Below are positions 33,758 to 42,677 of a stretch of DNA of 64,000 bases, in pieces. Made by a program: the position numbers and the translations under genes. The stretch is from Chloroflexota bacterium (GTDB lineage: Bacteria > Chloroflexota > Anaerolineae > JAAYZQ01): positions 186,001 to 250,000 of the forward strand of contig JAGVRI010000006.1 of assembly GCA_018606645.1 (NCBI GenBank), given 5' to 3'. The notes below the pieces were generated by a model. That model did no database searches and was not told the DNA's origin. It saw only the letters and a program-made list of their open reading frames with translations. Position 1 is the stretch's first letter. Each line of letters begins with the position of its first letter.

Positions 33758-34966
33758 TTAGATCGCCTTCTGTTCCCTGAGCGCCGAGATCTCCTGACTG
33801 GAGTAGCCAAGCAGGTCTCTCAAGATCTCTTCCGTATGCTGCCCCAACAGGGGCGGAGGACGTCGCACGGCTGCCCTGGTCTGCGAGAATTTGTAGGGGA
33901 AGCCCGGGAACCGCACTCGCCCGGCTGTTGGGTGCTCTGCCTCCAATATCAGTTCCCGTGGCCCCACCTGGGGATGAGCAAACACATCCGGGATCGAATT
34001 GATCGGTCCACAGGGCAACCCCGCCTTTCGAAATTCCGCAAGCCATTCTTCTGCATCGCGGCTCTGGAAGATCTGACTCAGGATGTCGTACAACGCCTTG
34101 CGGTGGGTCACCCGCAGCTCGTTACAGAGAAAGCGCGGATCGTCCTTGAGATCTGGCCGCTCCAGGACGGTGCACAGGGTGGCCCACTGATGCTCATTTC
34201 CCGCCGCCAATACAAACCAGCGATCGCGGGCGGGGAACGCCTCGTATGGAGCGATGTTGGGATGGGCATTTCCCAGGCGCCGGTGCCCTTCCCCCCCAAC
34301 CAGATAGTTTGAGGCCACGTTGGTCAACAGGGCCACTTCCGCGTCGAGCAGCGAAAGATCAATGAATTGCCCATTTCCCAGGACATCCCGGGCACGAAGG
34401 GCCGCCAGGATAGCCGTTGCCGCAAACATGCCAGTTGTTATGTCAACAATAGGAATCCCCACCCGGCTGGGCGGCCCCTCCTCCGGCCCGGTGATCCCCA
34501 TCAGCCCGCCTTCGCCCTGGAGAATGACATCATAGCCCGGCTGGTGTGCGCATGGGCCGGTGTGCCCATAGCCGCTGATCGAACAATAGATCAGCCGTGA
34601 ATTCACCATCTGTAGCGAATCGTACCCCAACCCTATCCCATCCAGGGTGCCGGGGCGAAAGTTCTCCACCAGGACATCGGACACTGCGGCCAATTGCCTC
34701 ACGATCTCTTGCCCGTCCGGAGTCTTGAGATTCACCGTGAGGCTTCTCTTGTTTCGGTTGACCGACAGAAAATAAGCCGACTCTCCCGGGTAGGGGCCAT
34801 AGGGCCTACCGACAAAAGGGGGTCCCCAACCCCGGCTCTCATCGCCTCGGTCGGGATGTTCTACCTTGATGACATCCGCTCCTAAATCGCCCAACATCAT
34901 CGTGCAGTACGGTCCGGCCAGCGCCCGGGTCAGATCGACCACCCGAAGACCCTCCAATGGTTGCAT
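33758..34966 (-). CDS. CaiB/BaiF family (class III) CoA transferase
   Basis: A 402-residue class III CoA transferase moving CoA between carboxylic acids through an aspartyl-CoA intermediate. Start motif PLEGLRVVDLTRALAGPYCTM; then VIKVEHPDRGDESRGWGPPF, LSVNRNKRSLTVNLKTPDG and a VSDVLVENFRPG loop. The catalytic Asp region lies in IVDITTGMFA near residue 170. These are all family hallmarks. The start at 34966 has GGGAGG upstream. The family includes formyl-CoA, carnitine and succinyl-CoA dependent enzymes; sequence alone does not settle the acid. It is divergent from the aldehyde oxidoreductase operon, sharing a 325-base region. Confidence 0.92.
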   Translation of the reverse strand: MQPLEGLRVVDLTRALAGPYCTMMLGDLGADVIKVEHPDRGDESRGWGPPFVGRPYGPYPGESAYFLSVNRNKRSLTVNLKTPDGQEIVRQLAAVSDVLVENFRPGTLDGIGLGYDSLQMVNSRLIYCSISGYGHTGPCAHQPGYDVILQGEGGLMGITGPEEGPPSRVGIPIVDITTGMFAATAILAALRARDVLGNGQFIDLSLLDAEVALLTNVASNYLVGGEGHRRLGNAHPNIAPYEAFPARDRWFVLAAGNEHQWATLCTVLERPDLKDDPRFLCNELRVTHRKALYDILSQIFQSRDAEEWLAEFRKAGLPCGPINSIPDVFAHPQVGPRELILEAEHPTAGRVRFPGFPYKFSQTRAAVRRPPPLLGQHTEEILRDLLGYSSQEISALREQKAI

Positions 34967-35109
34967 CGTTCCTCCCAAGTTGCAGCGAGATCCGAACTTG
35001 TCGTGCCTTGGTGCTCTTCCAGAAGCCAGAGCACGCAAGGAAATCCGATTTCATAATACCACAAAAAGACGATGTCGGCCAACCAACCTGTGCCATCAAT
35101 CTGGCGGAG

Positions 35110-35215
35110 GCCTCAACTCCCCTGACAGAGGGAGTAGAGCCTTCAGGCAGAGCAAGCTAGCCGGCTCAAGCCTCGACTCTCGCGACAAAGGGAGTGGAGC
35201 CTTTAGGCGGAGTGG
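35110..35215 (+). repeat. REP-like repeat pair, locus B
   Basis: Two copies of about 46 bases begin GCCTCAACTCCCCTGACA at 35110 and GCCTCGACTCTCGCGACA at 35170, period 60. Both continue AGGGAGT-x-GAGCCTT-x-AGGC-x-GAG. Each can fold because ACTCCC or a near copy pairs with GGGAGT. The family also occurs reversed at 12131-12217. Confidence 0.65.
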
Positions 35216-35227
35216 CACCCGCCAAGT

Positions 35228-35256
35228 TAGACAAACGTTCGCTTTTGGAGTATAAT
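35228..35256 (+). promoter_or_regulatory. Promoter of the aldehyde oxidoreductase operon
   Basis: TAGACA (35228-35233), 17-base spacer, TATAAT (35251-35256), giving a leader of about 29 bases with AGGAGGG ahead of ATG 35292. Confidence 0.8.
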
Positions 35257-35291
35257 ACGTTATGCTACTTTCGCATTATAGGAGGGATGTC

Positions 35292-37133
35292 ATGCCATTC
35301 GTCTATGCCGGCAAGTTGGTTCGGATTGATCTAACCTCCGGTTCGTACCAGATCGAAGCCGTTGAAGACACCGATGTACGTCGTTATCTTCTCGGTAGTG
35401 GTTTGGCGGCAAAACTGTTCTATCAAGAGATGGACCCGGCCCTGCACCCCTTGCATCCATCCAATCCCTTGCTCGCGTTTAACGGCGTTTTGACCGGTTC
35501 ATTCGCTCCCACTGGCTGTCGTAGCTCCTGGTGCGGGCGGTCTCCGCTCACCGGTCTATGGAACGAAGCGAATATGGGCGGACATTGGGGAGCAGAATTG
35601 CGTTTTGCCGGGTTTGATGGATTGATCGTGACCGGTCGAGCTCCCGAACCGGTCTACCTCTGGCTCCACAATGGCCAGGTTGAAATCCGATCGGCGGCGC
35701 ACTTGTGGGGACGGGATCATTTCGACACCTTTGAGCAACTCCGTGCCGAGACCGACGGCAAGGCCCAGATCGCCTGCATCGGCCCTGCCGGAGAAAGGCA
35801 GGTGCCTCTGGCCAATGTGATGCAGGGAGGCCAAGGCCACGCCCGCACCGCCGGCCGGGGTGGGATGGGAGCCGTGCTGGGTTCGAAGAACCTGAAGGCC
35901 ATCGTCGTGCACGGCGACGAAAAGCCCCAATATCCCGACCTGAAGGCTTTTCAAGCCTTTGTCAAGGATATCAACCAGTTCATCAAAGAGAACGCAGTCG
36001 CCTTGTCCCAACTGGGGACAGCCGGTGGCGTGCCCGCCACCGAACGCACCGGCGACCTGCCTATAAAAAACTGGACGCTGGGCAGTTGGCAAGAGGAAGC
36101 AGCGCGCATCTCCGGTCAACGGATTGCCGAGACCATATTCGTCCGACATACTCATTGCTTCGCTTGCCCCATCGGCTGTGGCAAGATCGTCCGTGTCGAA
36201 GAAGGCCCCTATGCCGGTGTGTACGGCCACGGCCCCGAATATGAGACATTGGCCGGGTTTGGGGCCAACTGCCTATGCGATGACCTTAACGCCATCGCCT
36301 ATATGAATGACCTGTGCAACCGCTATGGATTGGACACTATCAGCACATCGTCGGTCCTTGCCTTTGCCATGGAGGCCTATGAGCGCGGGTTGATCTCGCC
36401 CAAAGAGACGGGAGGCCTCGAACTCACTTGGGGCAACGCCGAAGCGATGATTCAAGCCATCCATGCCATCGCCCGTCGAGAAGGGATTGGCGACTTGCTG
36501 GCTGACGGAGTGCGTGCGGCAGCGGCACGCCTCGGACCGGAAGCCGAAGCGTTCGCCGTCCATGTCAAAGGCATGGAGGTCCCATACCACGATCCCCGCG
36601 CCTTTGTCAGTATGGCTGCGAACTATGCCACCTCGGCCCGAGGCGCCTGCCACCTAGAGGCCCTTTCCTACTGGCTGGGCTATGGCATCCGCTTCGCAGG
36701 CTGGTACGAACGGGACGATTGGGATGACCATGATAGCCGCGGGAAAGGCCAGGTAGCGGTTGATTTTCAGAACTATATGGCCGTGTACAACCCACTGGGC
36801 CTCTGCAAGTTTCTGGGCAGAGCCAAGGTCGGTCCCGGACACATCGCCGATCTGGTGAATGCGGCTCTTGGCTGGAATTGGACTTTGAACGACGTCCTCA
36901 CCACGGGCGAGCGGCTGTTTAACCTCAAGCGACTCATCAACCTTCGGCTGGGTATCACCCGCGCTGACGACACGCTTCCCCGCCGGCTGTTGACCGAACC
37001 CCGTCCCACTGGCGGGGCCGCCGGCGTGTTGCCCGATCTCGACCTTCTATTAGAAGAATACTACCGCGCCCGGGGCTGGACGCCGGATGGCATCCCAACT
37101 GAGGAACGATTGATAGCCTTGGACCTGGTCTGA
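35292..37133 (+). CDS. Aldehyde ferredoxin oxidoreductase (tungsten/molybdopterin)
   Basis: Interconverts aldehydes and carboxylic acids with ferredoxin as electron carrier, using a bis-pterin tungsten or molybdenum centre and one [4Fe-4S] cluster. A 613-residue AOR-family protein: N-terminal domain from YAGKLVRIDLTSG with GSGLAAKLFY; CRSSWCGRSPLTG; GRGGMGAVLGSKNLKA (pterin region); cluster ligands HCFACPIGCGK near residue 290; and the fourth Cys in LGLCKFLG near residue 505. All four cysteines are present. The start at 35292 has an AGGAGGG site; an ATG at 35262 is less likely. It heads an operon with a class III aminotransferase and a C45 hydrolase. Confidence 0.94.
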   Translation: MPFVYAGKLVRIDLTSGSYQIEAVEDTDVRRYLLGSGLAAKLFYQEMDPALHPLHPSNPLLAFNGVLTGSFAPTGCRSSWCGRSPLTGLWNEANMGGHWGAELRFAGFDGLIVTGRAPEPVYLWLHNGQVEIRSAAHLWGRDHFDTFEQLRAETDGKAQIACIGPAGERQVPLANVMQGGQGHARTAGRGGMGAVLGSKNLKAIVVHGDEKPQYPDLKAFQAFVKDINQFIKENAVALSQLGTAGGVPATERTGDLPIKNWTLGSWQEEAARISGQRIAETIFVRHTHCFACPIGCGKIVRVEEGPYAGVYGHGPEYETLAGFGANCLCDDLNAIAYMNDLCNRYGLDTISTSSVLAFAMEAYERGLISPKETGGLELTWGNAEAMIQAIHAIARREGIGDLLADGVRAAAARLGPEAEAFAVHVKGMEVPYHDPRAFVSMAANYATSARGACHLEALSYWLGYGIRFAGWYERDDWDDHDSRGKGQVAVDFQNYMAVYNPLGLCKFLGRAKVGPGHIADLVNAALGWNWTLNDVLTTGERLFNLKRLINLRLGITRADDTLPRRLLTEPRPTGGAAGVLPDLDLLLEEYYRARGWTPDGIPTEERLIALDLV

Positions 37134-37204
37134 TCGATCGCTGGTTTTCTCTTACGGTCCTGGTGCACCAATCCCAGGGCCGGCCTGCTCGAAGGAGAAA
37201 CATC

Positions 37205-38554
37205 ATGTCCAAACCGAACATCAAGAATCAAGAACTGCGAGACCGCGCTGCCAAAGTGATGCCCCTGGGCGTGGCCTCCAACTTTCGCTATTGGGGTCCC
37301 ACCGCCAACCCGGTGATCGTGCGGGGTGAAGGCTGCTACGTCTGGGACGCGGATGGCAACCGATACATCGATTACCGTCTTGGCTTTGGGCCGGTGATCC
37401 TGGGGCACGGTCATCCGCTCGTATGTGAGCGGGTGGCTCAGGCGATCCGGCACGGCACCAGTTTTGCTGCCCTTACCGAACTGGAAGTCCGGGTGGCCGA
37501 ACGGATCACCGCCATGTGTCCCGGAGTGGAAATGGTGCGGTTGGCCAATTCAGGAGCCGAGGCAACGATGCACGCCCTGCGCGTCGCGCGGGCCTATACC
37601 GGCCGGGAAAAGATCATCAAGTTCGAAGGACAATATCATGGCATGTACGATTACATGCTCTGGTCCACCGCTTCGTCCAACCCGGCCGCATTGGGCTCAC
37701 GGCGCAACCCGATCAAGTACCAGCAGAGCTCCGGGATCCCCTCCGCCATCCGCGACCTGGTCCTGACCCTGCCCTTCAACGACTTTGAGTTGTTGGAAAC
37801 CGCCCTCAAGCGGGAGGGCTACCAGGTCGCAGCTATCATTGTCGAGCCTATCCTGGGCAATAGCTTTAGCATCGGCCCTAAACCAGGCTGGCTGGAGTTC
37901 CTCCGTCAAAAATGCGACGAATATGGTATTGTCCTGATCTTTGATGAGGTCAAGACTGGCTTTCGCGTGGCGCCCGGCGGTGCCCAGCAGCTCTTTGGGG
38001 TCCAGGCCGATCTGGCCTGCTATGCCAAGGCCATTGCCAACGGGTTCCCCTTGGCCGCTTTTGGTGGAAAGAAGGAGATTATGGAGGTGATCGGTCGGGG
38101 GGTCTCTCACGGTGGGACCTATTGTGGCAATGTGGTTGCCACGGCAGCCGCCGACGCCACGTTGGAACTGCTCCAGGACGGACAGGTCCTGCGAGCCATT
38201 GAAGCCCAGGGACGCACACTCCAAGCCGGTATCGCCGAGATCCTGAGTGATTCGGGCATCCCCCATCAAATCAAAGGCCTGGGCTCGATGTTCGGCATCC
38301 TGCTCAGCGACAAAGAGATATGGGAATTCCGCGACGTGCGCCACCACAATGCTGCACTCTATGAAGCCATCGCCCAAGAACTCGTGGCCCGAGGAGTGAT
38401 GCCCGACCCCGATGCCCGGGAACCGTGGTTCCTGTCAGCCGCCCATGACCAGGAGGCGATCACCCAAACGCTCGACATCCTGGCTGAAGCGGTACAGGCC
38501 GTCCGAACCAGCGGACTGATCGACACCCCGGCGGTAGTCGAGGATGGGAAGTAA
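37205..38554 (+). CDS. Class III aminotransferase (glutamate-1-semialdehyde aminomutase-like)
   Basis: A 449-residue PLP enzyme. Hallmarks: VWDADGNRYIDYRLGFGPVI near residue 50, NSGAEATMHALRVARAYTGR (cofactor phosphate), FDEVKTGFRV (PLP ring Asp), and CYAKAIANGFPLAA with the Schiff-base lysine near residue 275. This resembles HemL-type proteins, but the context (AOR, C45 hydrolase; no other haem genes) points to another amino-group transfer, for example on an amino acid or amino sugar. AAGGAGA precedes the start. It lies 71 bases after AOR and 11 before the next gene. Confidence 0.92.
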   Translation: MSKPNIKNQELRDRAAKVMPLGVASNFRYWGPTANPVIVRGEGCYVWDADGNRYIDYRLGFGPVILGHGHPLVCERVAQAIRHGTSFAALTELEVRVAERITAMCPGVEMVRLANSGAEATMHALRVARAYTGREKIIKFEGQYHGMYDYMLWSTASSNPAALGSRRNPIKYQQSSGIPSAIRDLVLTLPFNDFELLETALKREGYQVAAIIVEPILGNSFSIGPKPGWLEFLRQKCDEYGIVLIFDEVKTGFRVAPGGAQQLFGVQADLACYAKAIANGFPLAAFGGKKEIMEVIGRGVSHGGTYCGNVVATAAADATLELLQDGQVLRAIEAQGRTLQAGIAEILSDSGIPHQIKGLGSMFGILLSDKEIWEFRDVRHHNAALYEAIAQELVARGVMPDPDAREPWFLSAAHDQEAITQTLDILAEAVQAVRTSGLIDTPAVVEDGK

Positions 38555-38565
38555 AGGAGGGAGGA

Positions 38566-39627
38566 ATGGAGCCGGTCCTCATTGAGATCGAGGGAGATGC
38601 ATGGGATCGCGGGCGCCAGTACGGCGCCAGCGCTCGGTCGGCCATTCATCACAACATCGAGGCCTACTTCCGCCTGCTCGAGTTTCATGCCGGCTTGAGC
38701 CGGCACGCTGCCCTGGACGCTGCCCGCGCGTTCGAGCCAATCATCGCCACCCATGCCCCCGACCTGTGGCAGGAGATGCAAGGCATCGCCATGGGCGCCG
38801 ACTGCGATCCGGTCGAGATCCTGCTCCTCAACAGTCGTTCGGAATTGATGAGAAAAATGGGCGAGTGCACCGCTCTGGCCGCTTCCCCAAACGTGACCCA
38901 AGGGGGGCAAGTACTGCTAGGGCAGAACTGGGACTGGTACACCTCGGTTGAATCGGACCCGCTGGTGCTTCGCATTCGTCAGCCGGACAAACCTGAGATC
39001 CTCACTCTCGTGGAGGCGGGCCAGGTCGCCAAGATCGGCATGAACAGCGCCGGCCTGGGGGTATGCCTGAATTTCCTGGAGCATGCCGATCAGGGGATGG
39101 GGGTGCCCGTGCATGTCATTCTGCGCCAAATGCTGAATTGCGCCCATCTGGGAGAAGCGATCCGAGAAGCGTACCGCCTGCCCCGAGGTGGAGCCGCCAA
39201 TATTCTCCTCGGTCACGCCGCTGGTGAGGTCCTGGACCTCGAACTGACTGCCACCGACATCGATTTCCTCTACGCCGATCTGGGCTGGCTGGTCCATGCC
39301 AACCACTTTGAGAGCATGCGACTGCGCGCCGGCGACCGGGGCATTCTCACTTCGCAGAGCACGCTCGCGCGCGCTGCCCGTGCCAGACGGCTGCTCGCTG
39401 CGGCTGCGGCCCAGGCGGCTGTATCCCTGGATACCTACTATGCCATCTTGAGCGACCATGCCTATGGCCATTATGCCATCTGCCGCCACGTGAGCCCCAG
39501 CGAACCACCGCTCCAACAGACGGCCACTCGGGCCTCGGTGATCATGGACCTCACCGCCCGAACCATGAGGGTCGCGATCGGTCAGCCCTGCCGTCAACCG
39601 TACCATACCATCACCTGTTCGAGTTGA
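38566..39627 (+). CDS. C45-family autoproteolytic acyltransferase/hydrolase
   Basis: A 353-residue Ntn-hydrolase of peptidase family C45 (isopenicillin N acyltransferase-like). In this family self-cleavage exposes an N-terminal Cys nucleophile; here Cys101 in KMGECTALAA follows a family-typical EILLLNSRSELM stretch. Further hallmarks: GQVLLGQNWDW, GMNSAGLGVCLN and LGWLVHANHFES. Members hydrolyse or transfer acyl groups on amides, so it could deacylate the product or substrate of the adjacent aminotransferase (inference). GGAGGGAGG precedes the start. It ends at a strong hairpin shared with the convergent aldehyde dehydrogenase gene. Confidence 0.88.
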   Translation: MEPVLIEIEGDAWDRGRQYGASARSAIHHNIEAYFRLLEFHAGLSRHAALDAARAFEPIIATHAPDLWQEMQGIAMGADCDPVEILLLNSRSELMRKMGECTALAASPNVTQGGQVLLGQNWDWYTSVESDPLVLRIRQPDKPEILTLVEAGQVAKIGMNSAGLGVCLNFLEHADQGMGVPVHVILRQMLNCAHLGEAIREAYRLPRGGAANILLGHAAGEVLDLELTATDIDFLYADLGWLVHANHFESMRLRAGDRGILTSQSTLARAARARRLLAAAAAQAAVSLDTYYAILSDHAYGHYAICRHVSPSEPPLQQTATRASVIMDLTARTMRVAIGQPCRQPYHTITCSS

Positions 39628-39632
39628 TGAAG

Positions 39633-39663
39633 AGAGGACGGATGGTCGAACCATCCGTCCTCT
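39633..39663. terminator. Bidirectional hairpin between convergent genes
   Basis: A perfect 14-base stem (AGAGGACGGATGGT and its complement) with a three-base loop sits 6 bases after the C45 gene stop and 29 bases from the aldehyde dehydrogenase stop. The T-run after it is broken (TTGACCCGCTTTT), so termination efficiency is uncertain, but position and symmetry fit a shared terminator. Confidence 0.65.
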
Positions 39664-39691
39664 TGACCCGCTTTTCGGAGCCCACGATCCC

Positions 39692-41182
39692 CTACGAACC
39701 GCCCTCCCGCTCCCGTGAGTACCGCTCATAGGGATACCACCACGGCTTGGGCTCCATGCTAAAGTCCCAGTGCACGTGCTTGGTCACCCGAAACTCGTCC
39801 AGTCCTTCCTCGCCCAGTTCACGGCCCACGCCGCTCATCCCCACGCCGCCAAAAGGCCCCGCATCATTATCGGTCAGCGGATCGTTGATCCATAGCGTGC
39901 CGGCCCGCACCTCCTCATAGAAACGTTTCACATAGCGGGCATTATGGGTGTAGAGATTAGCCCCTAACCCATAGTCGGTCTCGTTGGCCAGGGCAATGGC
40001 CTCGTCAAAAGTGTCAAAGGCGGCAATCGGCAGCACCGGACCAAAGGTCTCCTCGCACATCACCTGCATGTCACGTCCCACATCCACCAGGACTGTCGGT
40101 TCGTAGAAAAAACCGCGAGGCAGGTGGGATGGGCGACGTCCGCCCGTTAACACTCGAGCCCCACGCTCGACCGCATCCTGCACCTGGCGCTCCACCTTGG
40201 CCCGATATTCCTCCCGCGCCAGAGGTCCCAGATCGGTGGCCGGTTCCAGCGGATCGCCCAGGATCAGCCCCTGCACATACTCGGCGATGGAAGTGGTGAA
40301 CTCGTCCATCAGACTGCGGTGGACATAGATCCGTTCGGTGCTCGTGCATACCTGGCCGTTGTTCAGGAGCGCGGCCCAGGCCACTCCCGGCACCGCCACG
40401 TCCAGATCGGCATCCTCGGCCACGATGAACGCATCCTTGCCGCCCAGTTCGAGGTGAAGCTTTTTCATCATCGGCGCTGCCAGCCGGGCGATCTGCTGTC
40501 CTGCTGCCGTGCTGCCGGTGAAGGCAATCACCGGAACCTGGGGGTGGGTTACCAGCGCATTCCCCACTTCTTCGCCTGCCCCGGTGACAATATTGACCAC
40601 ACCGGGTGGCAGATGATCAAGCGCCTCGGCCAGCATCAGGCTGGTCAAAGGCGTCACCGAAGAGGGCTTGAGCACTATGGTGTTGCCCGCTGCCAGAGCC
40701 GGCGCGACCTTCCAGGCCATGAGCAACAACGGATAGTTCCAGGGCACAATGCAGCCTACCACGCCGTATGGTTCCTTGAGCACCAGGCTCAACTGGCTGC
40801 TCTCGATGCTCGGGATCACCCGTCCCCGACTGTGGCGTCCGATCTCTGCGTAATAGTCAAAACAGGCAGCCGTCCAGCCAACCTCGTCCCTGTTTTCGAT
40901 GAATGGCTTGCCCCCTTCCAACGTAAGCTGCCTGGCCAACGCCATCTCCTTCTCGCGGAGTTTGCGCGCCACCTCATGCAAATACTCAGCCCGCTGAACG
41001 CCTGGCACCCAGCGCCACATGGTAAAGGCAACCTGGGCGGCCTGTACCGCCCGATCCACTTCAATCGCTGTACCCGCCGGCACCGTGCCGATCACCTCTT
41101 CGGTGTACGGGTTCAGCACCTCAATTACCCTCCCCGAACAGCCAGACACCCACTCGCCGTTGATCCACATCGCCTGCTCCAC
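39692..41182 (-). CDS. NAD(P)-dependent aldehyde dehydrogenase (betaine-aldehyde-type)
   Basis: Oxidises an aldehyde to its acid. A 496-residue ALDH-superfamily protein with FTGSTAAGQQ (cofactor loop), LELGGKDAFIV (general base Glu near residue 250) and NNGQVCTSTERIYV (catalytic Cys near residue 284), all intact. EETFGPVLPIAAF and NETDYGLGANLYT fit the betaine/aminobutyraldehyde group. The polyamine transporter operon lies just upstream on the same strand with only the metallopeptidase between, so oxidation of aminoaldehydes from polyamines is plausible (inference). The AOR operon converges from the other side. GGGAGGAAA precedes the start at some distance. Confidence 0.93.
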   Translation of the reverse strand: MEQAMWINGEWVSGCSGRVIEVLNPYTEEVIGTVPAGTAIEVDRAVQAAQVAFTMWRWVPGVQRAEYLHEVARKLREKEMALARQLTLEGGKPFIENRDEVGWTAACFDYYAEIGRHSRGRVIPSIESSQLSLVLKEPYGVVGCIVPWNYPLLLMAWKVAPALAAGNTIVLKPSSVTPLTSLMLAEALDHLPPGVVNIVTGAGEEVGNALVTHPQVPVIAFTGSTAAGQQIARLAAPMMKKLHLELGGKDAFIVAEDADLDVAVPGVAWAALLNNGQVCTSTERIYVHRSLMDEFTTSIAEYVQGLILGDPLEPATDLGPLAREEYRAKVERQVQDAVERGARVLTGGRRPSHLPRGFFYEPTVLVDVGRDMQVMCEETFGPVLPIAAFDTFDEAIALANETDYGLGANLYTHNARYVKRFYEEVRAGTLWINDPLTDNDAGPFGGVGMSGVGRELGEEGLDEFRVTKHVHWDFSMEPKPWWYPYERYSREREGGS

Positions 41183-41233
41183 TTGTTTCCTCCCAACCCG
41201 AAATCTACAATCCGTGATACCTGCTGGAATCGA

Positions 41234-41599
41234 TCACACGCCCGCCTCCCTCAACTGGCCCTCGTCCAGACCAAAGTGATGGCCCACCTCGTGCCACACT
41301 GTTCGGCGCACACACTCCCGCACCTGAGCCGGGGTCCGACAGACCTGCTCGATCGGTCCCTGAAAGATCACGATCTTGTCGGGGAGCATCTCCCCAAAGG
41401 TCACCCCGCGCTGGACCTTCGGCACCCCTACATATAGCCCAAAGAGCAATTCGCCAGGCCCCAGACCCGCCTGGGCGAGTTGCTCCTTGGTAGGCCAATC
41501 GGCGACAATGATGGCAACATTGTCCAGCCAGCGAAGGATCTCGTCTGGCAAGCCAACCATGGCTTCATCAACGAGCCGTTCAAAGGCATCTCGATCCAC
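41234..41599 (-). CDS. Small zincin-like metallopeptidase (DUF1025-like)
   Basis: A 121-residue single-domain metallopeptidase of the minimal zincin group. The HEVGHHFGLDE motif near residue 103 gives HExxH plus the third ligand or acid side; the preceding strand (FGLYVGVPK, KIVIFQGPIE) is typical. Start is GTG and it shares one base with the potD stop (TAGTG), so it is translationally coupled as the fifth gene of the polyamine-uptake operon. Substrate is unknown, and no secretion signal is seen. Confidence 0.85.
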   Translation of the reverse strand: MDRDAFERLVDEAMVGLPDEILRWLDNVAIIVADWPTKEQLAQAGLGPGELLFGLYVGVPKVQRGVTFGEMLPDKIVIFQGPIEQVCRTPAQVRECVRRTVWHEVGHHFGLDEGQLREAGV

Positions 41600-42663
41600 T
41601 ACTCGGTCTTGATCTCCGTCCAGATGCGGTCGTACACCGGCGTCGCCTCTCCCACGTCGCGGATGAACTCCAGCTTGTCCATGACCTCTGCCGGTGGATA
41701 GATTGCCGGGTCCTCCAGGATCTCGGCATTGATATACTTCTCCGCCGCCTTGTTCGGACTGGCATACCAGGTGTAGTTACTTACCTTGGCCCCCACTTCT
41801 GGCCGCAACAAGTAGTTGATGAACACTTCGGCCGTATACTGGCTGGGCGCCGTCTTGGGGATGCACAGGTTGTCTGCCCAGATGGTCGCGCCTTCGCGGG
41901 GAATGACATACCAGATCTGCGGGGCTTCCACCGCCGCCTGGAAGAAATCGCCGCTCCAGCCATGGGCAATCACCGTCTCACCGGCAGCCAGCAGGTCTTC
42001 AAACCCCTCGCTGTCGTAGGTCTTGACCCACTGTTTCTGCTGGATAAGCAAATGTTTCGCTTCTTCCAACTGCCGTTCATCGGTGCTATTCAGCGAATAG
42101 CCCAGGTATTTGAGCGCTGCCCCGATCGTTTCGCGGCTATCGTTCAACATGCTCATTTTGCCCGCAAATGCACTGGCATACGCCGGATCAAAGAGGTAGG
42201 CCCAACTATCCGGCGGTTCCTCAAACATATCCAGGTTATAGCCGATTCCGGTTGTCCCCCATTGATACGGCACCGAGTATTTGTTGCCCGGGTCGTATGG
42301 AGGATCCCTGAATTTGTCCCAGATGTTCTGAAAGTTCGGGATGTTGTCGTAATTGAGTTCGGCCAGTAGCTTGAGCTCGATCATGATCGCTACCATATAA
42401 TCGGAGGGCACGATCAGATCATATCCGGAGGCTCCGGCCTGGAGCTTGGCCAGCAGATCCTCGTTGCTGGCAAAGGTATCCTCGATCACCTTGACTCCGA
42501 ATTCCTTCTCAAAATCGGCATAGATTTCAGGGTCAATATACTCGGACCAGTTGTACACATGCAGTTCTTGGGCCAGTTGCTGTTTGCCCCCCCCTTTTGG
42601 GGCACAGCTTATCATCAGGGCCAACAGGGCCAGGATTACCACCCCGTACGCTACCCGTTTCAT
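41599..42663 (-). CDS. potD: Spermidine/putrescine-binding lipoprotein
   Basis: Extracellular receptor of the polyamine ABC transporter. A 354-residue protein; the signal peptide ends with lipobox LMISC (Cys20), followed by a glycine/lysine spacer and the PotD fold: VYNWSEYIDPEIYADFEKEF, IVPSDYMVAIM, YQWGTTGIGYNLD, AHGWSGDF. The acidic residues that bind polyamines are in the usual places as far as I can judge. It lies 14 bases after the permease gene potC. Lipid anchoring rather than a free periplasmic form fits a monoderm host. Confidence 0.93.
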   Translation of the reverse strand: MKRVAYGVVILALLALMISCAPKGGGKQQLAQELHVYNWSEYIDPEIYADFEKEFGVKVIEDTFASNEDLLAKLQAGASGYDLIVPSDYMVAIMIELKLLAELNYDNIPNFQNIWDKFRDPPYDPGNKYSVPYQWGTTGIGYNLDMFEEPPDSWAYLFDPAYASAFAGKMSMLNDSRETIGAALKYLGYSLNSTDERQLEEAKHLLIQQKQWVKTYDSEGFEDLLAAGETVIAHGWSGDFFQAAVEAPQIWYVIPREGATIWADNLCIPKTAPSQYTAEVFINYLLRPEVGAKVSNYTWYASPNKAAEKYINAEILEDPAIYPPAEVMDKLEFIRDVGEATPVYDRIWTEIKTE

Positions 42664-42677
42664 CTTTCCCTCCTTTA

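Larger units (their letters stand above)
34967..35291. other. Divergent intergenic region with repeats and one promoter
   Basis: No gene is seen. It contains two copies of a REP-like repeat (35110-35215) and the promoter of the aldehyde oxidoreductase gene (35228-35256). I see no clear leftward promoter for the CoA transferase gene. Confidence 0.6.

Noticed and set aside
37205-38554. hemL (glutamate-1-semialdehyde aminomutase) as a firm name
   Set aside because: The fold matches, but the operon context is not haem synthesis and several class III relatives share the same motifs.
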